Shown here one piece after another: positions 42,453 to 51,741 of a stretch of DNA of 64,000 bases. How positions within the stretch are numbered: position 1 is the first letter of the stretch; every line of letters starts with the position of its first letter. Made by a program: the position numbers and the translations under genes. The stretch lies in the NCBI RefSeq assembly GCF_011008935.1, contig NZ_JAAIVJ010000001.1, positions 124,001 to 188,000 of the forward strand, read 5' to 3'. The notes beneath the pieces were generated by a model. The model saw only the letters and a list, made by a program, of their open reading frames with translations. It was not told where the DNA came from and made no database searches. The stretch comes from Tabrizicola oligotrophica (GTDB lineage Bacteria > Pseudomonadota > Alphaproteobacteria > Rhodobacterales > Rhodobacteraceae).

Positions 42453-42456
42453 CGGA

Positions 42457-42918
42457 TCAGCCCTTGCGGGCGACCAGCGCCCAAAGACCCGCAACGGCGG
42501 TGGAGGCCAGTACGTTCCAGCCCGGCATCGAAATGCCCATGAGCGACCAGGCCACCTTGTCACAGGCCGCCGGGGCCCCGACATTGACCTCGGTGTTCAA
42601 AAGGTCCGCCGACGACACGGCCGCCAGCGTGTTGACGCTGCATTGCGCCAGACCCTGCCACCAGCCCTGTTCCACGCCGACATGGAACACGCCGATCCCG
42701 GCAGAACTCAGTGCGGCAAGCCCGGCGAGGGCCGCCAGAACAGGTCCGCCGCGCCACAGGTACAGCCCGGCGAAGGCCAGCGCCACGACATGCGGCCAGC
42801 GCTGCCAGATGCACAGCACGCAAGGCGCCAGCCCGCCGATGTATTGAAAGGCCAGCGCGCCGAGCAAAAGTCCGGCGGAACCGGCGGCGGCGAGAAGGGC
42901 AAGGTGGGTGCGGGTCAT
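42457..42918 (-). CDS. dsbB: Disulfide bond formation protein B (DsbB family)
   Basis: A 153-residue inner-membrane protein with four helices. The first redox pair CVLC is at residues 33-36 in GLAPCVLCIWQRWPH; the second pair lies in GLAQCSVNT and APAACDKVAW. It reoxidises a DsbA-type protein and passes electrons to quinone. I prefer the ATG at 42918; one five codons earlier overlaps the YqaA gene stop. No dsbA is adjacent. It is located between a YqaA-type membrane protein and an ankyrin protein on the same strand. Confidence 0.88.
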   Translation of the reverse strand: MTRTHLALLAAAGSAGLLLGALAFQYIGGLAPCVLCIWQRWPHVVALAFAGLYLWRGGPVLAALAGLAALSSAGIGVFHVGVEQGWWQGLAQCSVNTLAAVSSADLLNTEVNVGAPAACDKVAWSLMGISMPGWNVLASTAVAGLWALVARKG

Positions 42919-42925
42919 GCGGGCC

Positions 42926-43510
42926 TCAGACATATTTCAAGGTGCCCCAGATCACCGCAACGGCACACAGCACCACGGCGGCAATCAGGGTAAAACGGCG
43001 CTCGACGAATTCGGCCATCGGCCTGCCATAGCGTTTCAGCAGCCAGGCCAGGAGGTAGAATCGCCCGCCGCGCGCCACGATGGCAGACAGGATGAACAGT
43101 GTCAGGTCAAAGGACACCAGACCTGACAGGATTGTGACCACTTTCATCGGCGGCAGATGCGAAAACCCCGAGGTGACCAGCAGCAGGAGGATGGTGCCGG
43201 TGCCGGTGGCGTCTTTCAGCGCGTCAAAGGCGGCGGTCTTGCCGTAGAACTCCAGCAAGGGGCGGGCGATCAGGTCAAAGGCGTAATGTCCGATCAGCCA
43301 GCCGAAGACGCCGCCCAGCACCGAGGTCACCGAGGCGATCAGCGCCAGCCGGAAGGCGCGCTCGGGCCGGGCCAGCACCATCGGGATGAACAGCACGTCC
43401 GCCGGCAGGGGAAACACCGAGCTTTCCACAAAGGACACCGCGCCCAGCGCCTTTTCGGCATGGCGCGAGGCGGCCCATCTCAGCGTCCAGTCGTAAAGCC
43501 TGCGAAACAT
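42926..43510 (-). CDS. YqaA family (VTT-domain) membrane protein
   Basis: A 194-residue membrane protein of the YqaA branch of the DedA/VTT superfamily. It has the conserved AVSFVESSVFPLPADVLFIP element with its acidic residue, GVFGWLIGHYAFD and the FSHLPPMKVVTILSGL region. Four to five helices are seen. Family members probably move lipids; the role is unassigned. The ATG at 43510 (MFRRLYDWTLR) is the family start; 26 codons upstream are open but not conserved. It overlaps or abuts dsbB downstream. Confidence 0.85.
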   Translation of the reverse strand: MFRRLYDWTLRWAASRHAEKALGAVSFVESSVFPLPADVLFIPMVLARPERAFRLALIASVTSVLGGVFGWLIGHYAFDLIARPLLEFYGKTAAFDALKDATGTGTILLLLVTSGFSHLPPMKVVTILSGLVSFDLTLFILSAIVARGGRFYLLAWLLKRYGRPMAEFVERRFTLIAAVVLCAVAVIWGTLKYV

Positions 43511-43641
43511 CGGCGGTCCTGCCTGCGGTTTGCTGTCCTTTGGCCACGCGGCGGCGGCAAGGTCAACACACAGTATGTCGATTGCCACCCCGTCGGCGAC
43601 GGTCTTATGATCCGGCGTGGGGTTTGGTGAAAGGGTGCGGG

Positions 43642-44487
43642 ATGGAATGGCGTGGCAAACGGCAAAGCCGGAACATCGAGGATCGCCGCCAGATGAGCGC
43701 GGGGCGCGGTGGGGCGGTCGGCGGGCTTGGTCTGGTGGCGGTGCTGATCATCGGCTATTTCCTTGGCATCGACGTCACGCCGCTTTTGAACGATCCGGGG
43801 ATGGCGCCGCAGACGGGCGGGGCAGAGCTGACCGAGGCCGACAGGGCGGCGGGCGAGTTTGTCGCGGTGTCGCTCGGCTATACCGAGACGATCTGGGCCA
43901 AGGAATTCGCCGCGCAGCTTGGCCGCGACTATGCGCCGGTGACGCTGGTGCTGTTCAAGGGCGCCACGCGCTCGCCCTGCGGGTCTGCGTCAGGGGCAAC
44001 GGGGCCGTTCTATTGTCCCGGCGATGGCAAGATCTATCTCGACACCGAGTTCTTTGCGACGATGGAACGCCAGCTTGGCGCGCGGGGCGATTTCGCCATG
44101 GCCTATGTGGTGGCCCATGAGGTGGCCCATCATGTGCAGGACGAACTGGGCATTCTCGGCCAGGCCAACCAGATCCGCAGTCAGGTTAGCCAAGCCGAAA
44201 GCAACCGCATCTCGGTGATGATCGAATTGCAGGCCGATTGCCTGTCGGGGGTCTGGGCGCGGGGCGTGCAGGAGGAGTTCGGCGCCATCGAGCGCGGCGA
44301 TTTCGAGGAGGCGCTGAACGCCGCCCGCCAGATCGGCGATGACACGCTGCAACGCAACGCCGGCCAGCGCCCGATGCCGCACACCTTTACCCATGGCACG
44401 GCCGAGCAGCGCTCGGGCTGGTTCCAGACCGGGCTGGAGACTGGCGAGATCGCGGCCTGCAACACATTCGAGGCGCCCGACTTGTGA
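43642..44487 (+). CDS. Neutral zinc metallopeptidase, YpfJ family
   Basis: A 281-residue protein of the YpfJ/zinc_peptidase family. It starts MEWRGKRQSRNIEDRR, a highly conserved opening, then one membrane helix (about 22-41, GGLGLVAVLIIGYFLGI) and a periplasmic or cytoplasmic catalytic part. That part contains FYCPGDGKIYLDTEFF, the zinc motif AHEVAHHVQDELG and LQADCLSGVWA. Peptidase activity is assumed from the HExxH-like motif; substrates are unknown. It is transcribed alone and followed closely by tRNA-Leu(CAA). Confidence 0.9.
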   Translation: MEWRGKRQSRNIEDRRQMSAGRGGAVGGLGLVAVLIIGYFLGIDVTPLLNDPGMAPQTGGAELTEADRAAGEFVAVSLGYTETIWAKEFAAQLGRDYAPVTLVLFKGATRSPCGSASGATGPFYCPGDGKIYLDTEFFATMERQLGARGDFAMAYVVAHEVAHHVQDELGILGQANQIRSQVSQAESNRISVMIELQADCLSGVWARGVQEEFGAIERGDFEEALNAARQIGDDTLQRNAGQRPMPHTFTHGTAEQRSGWFQTGLETGEIAACNTFEAPDL

Positions 44488-44529
44488 CCGTTGACGCCGC
44501 CCGCGGGGCCGGATAAACGAAACCCGCTG

Positions 44530-44613
44530 GCCCGAGTGGCGGAATGGTAGACGCAGAGGTTTCAAAAACCTCCGACGCAAGTCGTGCGAGTTCGAGTCTC
44601 GCCTCGGGCACCA
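44530..44613 (+). tRNA. tRNA-Leu (anticodon CAA)
   Basis: Acceptor arms GCCCGAG (44530-44536) and CTCGGGC (44603-44609) pair fully; discriminator A, encoded CCA at 44611-44613. Anticodon stem GAGGT/ACCTC with loop TTCAAAA gives CAA, reading UUG. It has a long variable arm and T-loop TTCGAGT. Confidence 0.97.
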
Positions 44614-45382
44614 GCTTTAACAACATCTGCCAGATTTTCGCCACATTCCCGGCTTTTGCGCGGGAAGGTCCGGCGCGGCACGGTGGCATGATTCGGCTTG
44701 ATCTTGCGTGACCGGCTGCGCGGCAGCAAAGATTTCCGGCATTTCCCGGGATTGGCGCCGAGGTTGAAACAACCTCTCAGGAAGTTTGTCTAAAATCAGG
44801 CGGAAACAAGGAAAGCAGTGGCGGGGGTGCCGGTGTTTCCGTTTCAGAAACAGCAAGCGGAAACCTGACTTGGCGCCATTTGAAAACATGTGAAGCTTTA
44901 AGGCGTTACGGCACAAAGCTCAGGGCGCTGATGCGATGTCGGAAACACTGCATCGCCACTGGATTGTGCAAACCTCCGGGTTTCCCGTGCCATTGCGGCA
45001 GGCGGGAACAAAGTTGCGCCACATTGTCGTCTTTTTTGCTTCACCTGCGTCCAGAGCGGCGGTATTCAGAAGGGGTCCTTTGCGAAGGGCAGTTTGGCCG
45101 TGGGGGCGGCTGTTGCATGGTGGGCGTCGCAAGACGTCTTGGGTTTGAAGGAATTGCCGCCAATTCATCGGGTCTCTGCGGATCTGGTGCGACATCATTA
45201 AAATCAGTGTCGTGAACGGGGTTTTCCCCGAACGGTGGTGCTTTCTCTCATCCCTCCAGCGGCGGCAGGCATCTGGGCGCAGGATCCGGTGATCGGGTTG
45301 GCGTCAGTCCCTGTTTTCCAGTCGGAGCGGGGGCAGGTGGTCGGGGATCGCGGAGCGGTTCCGAGCAAGTGAGGATGAGAGA
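44614..45382. other. 769-bp interval before the first RTX-Hint gene
   Basis: No convincing gene on either strand. The base composition is lower in GC than the flanks between 44760 and 45200. A small hairpin CGGGG-TTTT-CCCCG lies at 45217-45230. The promoter of the RTX-Hint gene should be in this stretch, for example in the AT-rich CATCATTAAAATCAG around 45192-45206. Confidence 0.5.
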
Positions 45383-47794
45383 GTGCCGGTTTTCGCCCTG
45401 TATGATTTCGACGACCTGACGTCGACCGCACTGGACAGTGCGCTCGGCAACGGGGCGCAGAACGGGCTTTATCTGAATGGTGCGACGGCGACCGGCGGTC
45501 AGGCGGTGCTTGACGGCGACAATGACCTTGTAAAGATCTTTCCCGATCCCAGTTTCCAGATGGATCGCGGCACGCTCGACATCAGCTTCACCATGGGCGA
45601 AGGGCCGCTGTGCGGCACCCAGACGCTGTTGTCGCGCGACAGCGCGGGCACGACGGACGGCGGCTATCGCATTGAAATCCTTGCCGATGGCTCGGTGGTC
45701 ATCAGCCATGAAACCGCGACCGGCACCGAAACTTTCGGAACCGCTCCCGGTTTTGCCAATCCGGGCGACACGATCAGCCTCAGCTATTCCTGGTATCAGG
45801 GCGGGGCGGGCGGCATTCTGGTGATCGACAACGCCACCTCTGGCGCGAGCTTTACCGAAGCCGTGCCGAACACGCTGACCATGGACATGAGCGGCGCGGG
45901 CCTCAGCCAGCCCTGGATGATCGGTGCCGGTCAGGCCAGTTCCGACCCCGGTCTGCTGAACAACGTCGATCAGCATTTCGAGGGCTCGGTGACGCTCTTC
46001 CAGCTGTCCGATACCGTGGACAACATCACCCGCGACGGCATCGTGCGCGGCACGGCGGGCGATGATCTGATCGACGTCACTTACCCCCATGACAATGACG
46101 GCGATTTCGTGGACCGCGACGATGCGATCCTGCCGGGCGACGCGCCCGACGACGACCGCATTCTCGCCGGGGATGGCAATGACACGGTGGCGGCGGGGCA
46201 GGGCGACGATTCCATCGAAGGCGGCGCCGGCGACGATCTCCTCAACGGCGAGAACGGCGAGGATACGATCTACGGCCAGGACGGCGATGACACGATCACC
46301 GGCCAGAACGGCAATGACACGATCTACGGCGGCAACGGCAATGACTCGGTGCGCGGCGGCACCGATGACGACCTGATCGACACCCGCGGCGAGGGCACGC
46401 CGCTGCCCGATCAGGATTATCCCGGGCTTTACGGCGCCGACGCCAATCCCGACGACGACCGCGACACCGTGCGCGCCGGCGAGGGCGATGACACGATCCT
46501 GACCGGCGATGATGCCGACCTGATCGAGGCCGGCTATGGCAATGACCTGATCGACGCCGGCTTCGACGACGACTTCGTCAACGGCAATCAGGGCGATGAC
46601 ACCATCGTCGGCGCTGAAGGCAATGACACCGTCGACGCCGGCTGGGGCGATGATCTGGTCTATGGCGGCTATGGCCCGGCGGTGCCGGAGGCGGTGAACA
46701 TCCCCGACGCCACCGACCTGCGCCCCGACAACGGCCGCGACAGCATTGTCGGCGGGCTCGGCAATGACACGCTTTTCGGCATGGATGACGATGACACGCT
46801 GGACGGCGGTCAGGACAATGACCTGATCTATGGCGGCATCGACGAGGATTCGATCCGCGGCAATGTCGGCGACGACCGGATCTTCGGCGATCAGGGCAGC
46901 GACACCGTCTCGGGCGGGCAGGGCAATGACACCATCACCGGCGGCGACAATGCCGACCTTCTGTCGGGCGATGCCGACCGCGACGATTTTCATGTCGGCA
47001 GCGCGGCGCAGGGCACGGGCGACACCGTCCATGGCGGCGACGGCGGCGACGATTTTGACCGGCTGATCCTGTCGGGCGCCACGCCTTACCGGCTGCGCGA
47101 CGTGGTCGAGGACAGCGACGGCAACGGCATTGACGGCCGGGTCGAATTTCTGGACGGCGACGGCAATGTGACCGGCAGCCTGACCTTCAGCAACATCGAG
47201 GAAATCGTGCCCTGCTTCACACCCGGTACACTGATCGCGACGCCCAAGGGCGAGGTTCCGGTCGAGCATCTGAAGGCCGGCGACCGCGTCATCACCCGCG
47301 ACAACGGCATTCAGGAAATCCGCTGGACCGGGCAGAAGGCGCTTGGCTGGCGCGATCTGGCCACCAACCCGCATCTGAAGCCGGTGCTGATCCGTCAGGG
47401 CAGCCTTGGCAACGGCCTGCCCGAGCGCGACATGATGGTCTCGCCCAATCACCGCATGCTGGTGGCCAATGACCGCACCGCGCTTTACTTCGACGAACAC
47501 GAGGTGCTGGTCTCGGCCAAGCATCTGGTGGCGGCGGCGGGCATCCAGTCGATCGACTCGATCGGCACGACCTATATCCACTTCATGTTCGACCGCCACG
47601 AGGTCGTGCTGTCGAACGGGGCCTGGACTGAAAGCTTCCAGCCCGGCGACTTCACGCTGAAGGGGATGGGCAACGCCCAGCGCGCCGAGATTTTCGAGCT
47701 GTTCCCGGACCTCAGGACCGAGGCGGGCCTGAACGACTATCAGGCGGCGCGGCGGACGCTGAAAAAGCACGAAGCGCGGCTCTTGGCGAAATAA
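45383..47794 (+). CDS. RTX calcium-binding repeat protein with LamG-like and Hint domains
   Basis: An 803-residue exported protein (GTG start after GAGGATGAGAGA). Residues 1-210 look like a concanavalin/LamG-type beta-sandwich. About 215-560 is a long series of RTX nonapeptides of type GGxGxDxxx (NGEDTIYGQDGDDTITGQNG, GGLGNDTLFGMDDDDTLDGG), which bind calcium outside the cell. The Hint domain begins at about 611 with CFTPGTLIATPKGEVPVEHL and has the VSPNHRMLV block. The C-terminal 60 residues are the basic/helical tail typical of Rhodobacteraceae Hint proteins. No signal peptide is present, so type I secretion is expected, but its ABC/MFP genes are not adjacent. The Hint module may self-cleave or join to another molecule. 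Confidence 0.88.
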   Translation: MPVFALYDFDDLTSTALDSALGNGAQNGLYLNGATATGGQAVLDGDNDLVKIFPDPSFQMDRGTLDISFTMGEGPLCGTQTLLSRDSAGTTDGGYRIEILADGSVVISHETATGTETFGTAPGFANPGDTISLSYSWYQGGAGGILVIDNATSGASFTEAVPNTLTMDMSGAGLSQPWMIGAGQASSDPGLLNNVDQHFEGSVTLFQLSDTVDNITRDGIVRGTAGDDLIDVTYPHDNDGDFVDRDDAILPGDAPDDDRILAGDGNDTVAAGQGDDSIEGGAGDDLLNGENGEDTIYGQDGDDTITGQNGNDTIYGGNGNDSVRGGTDDDLIDTRGEGTPLPDQDYPGLYGADANPDDDRDTVRAGEGDDTILTGDDADLIEAGYGNDLIDAGFDDDFVNGNQGDDTIVGAEGNDTVDAGWGDDLVYGGYGPAVPEAVNIPDATDLRPDNGRDSIVGGLGNDTLFGMDDDDTLDGGQDNDLIYGGIDEDSIRGNVGDDRIFGDQGSDTVSGGQGNDTITGGDNADLLSGDADRDDFHVGSAAQGTGDTVHGGDGGDDFDRLILSGATPYRLRDVVEDSDGNGIDGRVEFLDGDGNVTGSLTFSNIEEIVPCFTPGTLIATPKGEVPVEHLKAGDRVITRDNGIQEIRWTGQKALGWRDLATNPHLKPVLIRQGSLGNGLPERDMMVSPNHRMLVANDRTALYFDEHEVLVSAKHLVAAAGIQSIDSIGTTYIHFMFDRHEVVLSNGAWTESFQPGDFTLKGMGNAQRAEIFELFPDLRTEAGLNDYQAARRTLKKHEARLLAK

Positions 47795-47843
47795 GCGGTT
47801 ATGCAGCGCAGCCGGGTTGGCAGTCTGTCCCCGGTTGCAAAGG

Positions 47844-47871
47844 AAAAGGGGCCCGTTGCGGGCCCCTTTTT
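47844..47871 (+). terminator. Intrinsic terminator of the first RTX-Hint gene
   Basis: AAAAGGGGCCCG (47844-47855), loop TTG, CGGGCCCCTTTT (47859-47870), T. The A/T flanks make it bidirectional. Confidence 0.9.
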
Positions 47872-48271
47872 CATGCTGGACGCCGCGGTCCGGGGCGGGA
47901 AGGCCTAAGTTGGCTGCGGTAACGGGCGCCGCACGGCAGCTTGCCGCGCAGGGACCGCAACCACAGGCGGAAGCGCCTCGGCGCCGGCGCCGCCAAGGAC
48001 AGACCCTTGCCACAATCCTTCTCGAATTGACCGAAATCCGTCCACGGTTTCCTCACGAAGTTCTGGCACAACCGGGGCTGGCGCAATGTGTCCTTCCGTC
48101 GGGACGGGGCACGGGTCGCGTTTGTTCGGGATGGAACGATGATGGTGACGGTCCGGTTTGACCCTGGAAGGTGCGGGATTTCTGCCGCGCCCCTGCCCGA
48201 CACCCCCCTGAATTCCCCGTTCCGGCCGCGCCTTTTTGTCGCGTGTTTGTTGCCTGAGGGGGGGCCTGGCC
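47872..48271. other. 400-bp leader of the second RTX-Hint gene
   Basis: No gene seen. It is GC-rich with no obvious hairpin. The stretch CCTTTTTGTCGCGTGTTTGTT (48229-48249) is the most AT-rich part and lies close to the start codon. A ribosome site is weak (GAGGGGGGG, 48257-48265). Confidence 0.45.
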
Positions 48272-50965
48272 ATGGCTATTGCAAATGAACTGACCATCAA
48301 CACCACCGCCACGGCGCTGGATATGGCCAATGCCATGTTCGGCAGCGGCATTCAGGTGGTTTCCGCCAGCTACAGCGGCGACGCGCTGTCGTCGGGGATC
48401 TACAGCGGCGCCCAGTCCGCCATCCCCGGCATCGTGCCCGGTGACAGCGGCGTGATCCTGTCCACCGGCAATGTCGCCGATTTCACCAATTCCTCTGGCA
48501 CGACCGACACCAATCTCAACGCCGGCGCCACGACCGATACGGCGGGTGGCATCAACGGCGACAGCCAACTGAATGCCGTCGCGGGCATGCAGACCTATGA
48601 CGGGTCGATCCTGAGCGCCAGTTTCATTCCGACGGGTGACATGCTGACGATGCAATTCGTCTTCACCTCGGAGGAATATCCCGAATACGTCAATGGCGGC
48701 GTGAATGATGCTTTCGGCGTCTGGGTCAACGGCCAGTTCGTGCAGGCGACGATCACGGTCGCGGGCAACATCTCGATCGACAACGTCAACGCCAACGCCA
48801 ACCGCAATCTCTACCGTGACAATACGGCCGACCAGTTCAACACCGAGATGGACGGCTTCACCTATGTCCTGTCCTTCAAGGCGCCGGTCAACGCGGGGGA
48901 GGTGAACTCGATCAAGATCGGTATCGCAGATGGCGGCGATGCGATCTACGATTCCAACCTGCTCATCATGGGCGACAGCGTGCAGACCTATGCGCTGGCC
49001 ATGGATGACACGGTGCAGTTGACGGCGAACTCCAGCCGCAGCTTCGACATTCTGGCCAATGACCGCGACATGCTGGACAGCGGCCTGACCATCACCCATC
49101 TGAACGGCACGGCGGTGGTGGCCGGCCAGACTGTGACGCTGCCGACGGGCGAACGCGTGCGGCTGAACGCCGACGGCACGGTGACGGTGTTTTCCGATGG
49201 CGATCTCGGGACCAACACGCTGACCTATTCGGTCCGCGATGCCGCCGGCAACACCGACGTCGGCTACATCTTCATCGAAACCGTTGCCGTGACCGGGCCG
49301 GACGGCATCGTGCAGGGCACGGCGGGGGCCGATGTCATCCAGACCGGCTATCTGGGCGATCCGGACGGCGACCGTATCGACAACAATGACGGGCAGGGCG
49401 TCGGCGGCACCACGGGGGATGCCGACTACATCATGGCAGGCGCGGGCAATGACAGCGTCAGCGCCAACCTTGGCAATGACGTGATCTATGCCGGCACCGG
49501 TGACGACACGGTGTTCGGCGGTGCGGGCGACGACTGGGCCAGCCTTGGCGACGGCAATGACAGCTTCGGCACCTACGGCGCCGACAGCGCCGGCAATGAC
49601 ACCATCTATGGCGAGGCCGGGCGCGACAGCCTTGTCGGCGGCGGCGGCAATGATCGGCTGTTTGGCGGCGACGGCAATGACACGCTGTCGGGCGGGGTCG
49701 GCAGCGACACGCTTTATGGCGAGGATGACGCCGATCTCTTCGCGGTCACCGACGACCATCAGGGCGACACGATCTTTGGCGGCGAAGGCGGGGTGGACCG
49801 CGACCAGATCGCCTTTGCCAACACTGTCTCGACCAATGGCGTCACCGTGACCTTTTCCGGCAACGAGGCCGGCAGCTACGCCTTTCAGGGCACAGCCTCC
49901 GGCACCACCGGCAGTTTCAGCGAAATCGAGGCGGTCAGCGGCACGGCCTATGCCGACAACCTGAACGGCGCGGCGACGACCACGGGCGTCACGCTTTCGG
50001 GGCTGGGTGGCAATGACACGATCAGCGGCGGCAGCGGGGCCGACACATTGCAGGGCGACAGTGGCCATGATGCGCTGAGCGGGGGCGAGGGGGCCGACCT
50101 CCTGACGGGTGGCCTGGCCAATGACAGCCTCATCGGCGGCGGCGGGGCCGATACCCTGCTCGGCGGCGATGATCGCGACCTGCTGGTCGCCGGCATCGGC
50201 GATGTGGTGGACGGCGGCGAAGGCGGCGATGACTTTGACACGCTGGATCTGACCGCCTGGGGCCACCCGGCGACCAATATCCTTTATGATGCGAACAACC
50301 CCGAGAACGGCACTGTCGAGTTCCTTGACCGGGCGGGCAATGTCATCGGCACGATGAGCTTTGCCAACATCGAGCGGGTCGTGGCCTGTTTCACACCGGG
50401 GACGATGATCCTGACCGACCGGGGCGAGGTGGCGGTGGAGGGGCTGCAACCGGGCGACCGGGTGCTGACGCGCGACAACGGCTATCAGGTGATCCGCTGG
50501 GCTGGCCGGCGCGATCTGGATGCTGCAGACCTCGCCGCCGAGCCGCGGTTCAACCCGGTCTTCATTGCGGCGGGGGCATTGGGCGCGGGCCTGCCGCAGC
50601 GCGACATGCAGGTCAGCCCGCAGCACCGCATGCTGATCTCGGGTCCGAAGGCGGAACTGCTGTTCGGCGAGCATGAGGTTCTGGTGGCCGCGCGGCATCT
50701 GGTCGGGCTGGCCGGGATCGAGCAGCGGCTGGCAAGGCGGGTGTCCTACATCCACATCCTGTTCGACAACCACGAGATCCTGCGGGCCGACGGGGCCTGG
50801 TCGGAAAGCTTCCAGCCGGGCGAGCTGACGCTGGAAGCCATGGACGACGGCCAGCGCGCCGAAATCCTCGACCTGTTCCCCGAACTTGCCACCGACAAGG
50901 CCGCCTTTCCGACCGCCAGACTGGCGCTGAAGGCGCGCGAGGCGCGGGTGCTGCTGGGCCACTGA
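48272..50965 (+). CDS. RTX protein with choice-of-anchor L and Hint domains
   Basis: An 897-residue protein. Residues about 1-245 match the choice-of-anchor L type domain (MFGSGIQVVSASYSGDA; FVFTSEEYPEYVNGGVNDAF), a module that usually sits on cell-surface or matrix proteins. A cadherin/Ig-like bridge with SFDILANDRDMLDSG follows at about 250-340. RTX repeats run from about 370 to 650, with insertions (NDTIYGEAGRDSLVGGGGND). The Hint domain starts near 704 with CFTPGTMILTDRGEVAVEGL and shares the tail layout of the 45383 protein. No signal peptide is present, so type I secretion is inferred. The two large genes are arranged in tandem but have different N-terminal modules. The ATG at 48272 is the family-like start MAIANELTIN. 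Confidence 0.88.
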   Translation: MAIANELTINTTATALDMANAMFGSGIQVVSASYSGDALSSGIYSGAQSAIPGIVPGDSGVILSTGNVADFTNSSGTTDTNLNAGATTDTAGGINGDSQLNAVAGMQTYDGSILSASFIPTGDMLTMQFVFTSEEYPEYVNGGVNDAFGVWVNGQFVQATITVAGNISIDNVNANANRNLYRDNTADQFNTEMDGFTYVLSFKAPVNAGEVNSIKIGIADGGDAIYDSNLLIMGDSVQTYALAMDDTVQLTANSSRSFDILANDRDMLDSGLTITHLNGTAVVAGQTVTLPTGERVRLNADGTVTVFSDGDLGTNTLTYSVRDAAGNTDVGYIFIETVAVTGPDGIVQGTAGADVIQTGYLGDPDGDRIDNNDGQGVGGTTGDADYIMAGAGNDSVSANLGNDVIYAGTGDDTVFGGAGDDWASLGDGNDSFGTYGADSAGNDTIYGEAGRDSLVGGGGNDRLFGGDGNDTLSGGVGSDTLYGEDDADLFAVTDDHQGDTIFGGEGGVDRDQIAFANTVSTNGVTVTFSGNEAGSYAFQGTASGTTGSFSEIEAVSGTAYADNLNGAATTTGVTLSGLGGNDTISGGSGADTLQGDSGHDALSGGEGADLLTGGLANDSLIGGGGADTLLGGDDRDLLVAGIGDVVDGGEGGDDFDTLDLTAWGHPATNILYDANNPENGTVEFLDRAGNVIGTMSFANIERVVACFTPGTMILTDRGEVAVEGLQPGDRVLTRDNGYQVIRWAGRRDLDAADLAAEPRFNPVFIAAGALGAGLPQRDMQVSPQHRMLISGPKAELLFGEHEVLVAARHLVGLAGIEQRLARRVSYIHILFDNHEILRADGAWSESFQPGELTLEAMDDGQRAEILDLFPELATDKAAFPTARLALKAREARVLLGH

Positions 50966-50971
50966 AGGGCG

Positions 50972-51017
50972 CCGATTTCTGAGGCAGAAATCGGGGCGGA
51001 ATTCGTCACGAATTCCG
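50972..51017. repeat. GAATTCCG palindrome with adjoining hairpin (family C)
   Basis: CCGATTTCTG (50972-50981) pairs with CAGAAATCGG (50985-50994). Directly after it CGGAATTCGT (50997-51006) pairs with ACGAATTCCG (51008-51017) around a single base. The stop codon and last codons of the next minus-strand gene lie inside the second palindrome. Confidence 0.8.
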
Positions 51018-51599
51018 GCCGGCCCGCCAGCGCGCCCAGTCTTCGGGCGTGTCAAGGTCGGTCGTGGCATGGGTGCCGGGCAGCGGCACGATCATGAGCC
51101 GGTCCTTGTGGCGCCCGATCACCTCGCGCGCGCCGAGATCGCCGGTCAGGGCCAGAAGCTCGGGGCGCAGGTCGGCGGGAAAACCGACCGGATGGCCGGG
51201 GGTGCCGTCCGCCGCGGCGCCGCGCGCGATGCAGTCGGGGCGGATCTGCCAGGCGGCGAGGATTGTCTGCAGGTCCTCGGCGGTGATTTCGGGCAGGTCG
51301 GCGAGGAGCAGGAGAACCGGCGCGGCAGCGGGCAGGGCGCCCAGACCTGCCGTCAGGCTGGCGGCCATGCCCGCCTCGGGGTTCGGCACCGCGACAAGGC
51401 GCAGGGCCAGGCCGGCAAGGCAGGCCGCGCGGCCGGGCCGGTCGGGGGGCAGGGCGACGCTGACCGGGCAGCCGGTTGCAAGCGCCGCCCTGGCGATGCG
51501 GGCCAGTTGCGGCTCGCCGTCGATGCATTCAAGAAGCTTGTCGCCGCCGCGCATGCGCGAGGAGGAGCCGGCGGCGAGGAGGAGGATTTCGGGTGTCAT
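51006..51599 (-). CDS. MocA/MobA-like NTP transferase
   Basis: A 197-residue nucleotidyltransferase of the MobA/MocA type. The NTP-binding opening is LLAAGSSSRMRGGDKLLEC (residues 6-24), and the magnesium site is LLADLPEITAEDLQ. A late GHPVGFPADL motif matches MocA, which adds CMP to molybdopterin for xanthine-dehydrogenase-type enzymes; a MobA role (GMP) cannot be excluded. There are no molybdoenzyme genes in the window. The last codons (…AGRNS stop) come from the family C palindrome, so the native C-terminus was altered or the repeat inserted right at the end. Confidence 0.8.
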   Translation of the reverse strand: MTPEILLLAAGSSSRMRGGDKLLECIDGEPQLARIARAALATGCPVSVALPPDRPGRAACLAGLALRLVAVPNPEAGMAASLTAGLGALPAAAPVLLLLADLPEITAEDLQTILAAWQIRPDCIARGAAADGTPGHPVGFPADLRPELLALTGDLGAREVIGRHKDRLMIVPLPGTHATTDLDTPEDWARWRAGRNS

Positions 51600-51699
51600 G
51601 GCACGGGTGATGCCATGAAAAAAGGGGGGCTGTCTGCCCCCCTTCGTCGCGTTGCTCCCATGCCATTGGTCTCTCGGAGCGATGGCGAAATCAATGGCA

Positions 51700-51733
51700 T
51701 CCCCCCGAGGATATTTTCACCACATTGAAGGCG
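51700..51733 (+). repeat. GGATATTT...TTGAAGG element (family B)
   Basis: CCCCCCGAGGATATTTTCAC followed by CACATTGAAGG. It lies just after the 3' end of the minus-strand oxidase gene (stop at 51742), in the same relative position as the copies behind nnr and xthA. Confidence 0.65.
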
Positions 51734-51741
51734 GCGAGGGG

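Noticed and set aside
44617-44916. 99-codon minus-strand frame after tRNA-Leu(CAA)
   Set aside because: No ribosome site, codon use unlike the genome, and the sequence overlaps the tRNA-proximal region; probably non-coding.
45248-48013. A 921-codon open frame on the minus strand
   Set aside because: Shadow of the first RTX-Hint gene; repetitive VIAV-type peptide mirrors the nonapeptide repeats and has no signal or motif.
48053-51070. A 1005-codon open frame on the minus strand
   Set aside because: It is antisense to the RTX-Hint gene. Long antisense frames are normal opposite GC-rich coding sequence; the translation is Arg/His/Gln-rich with no domain.
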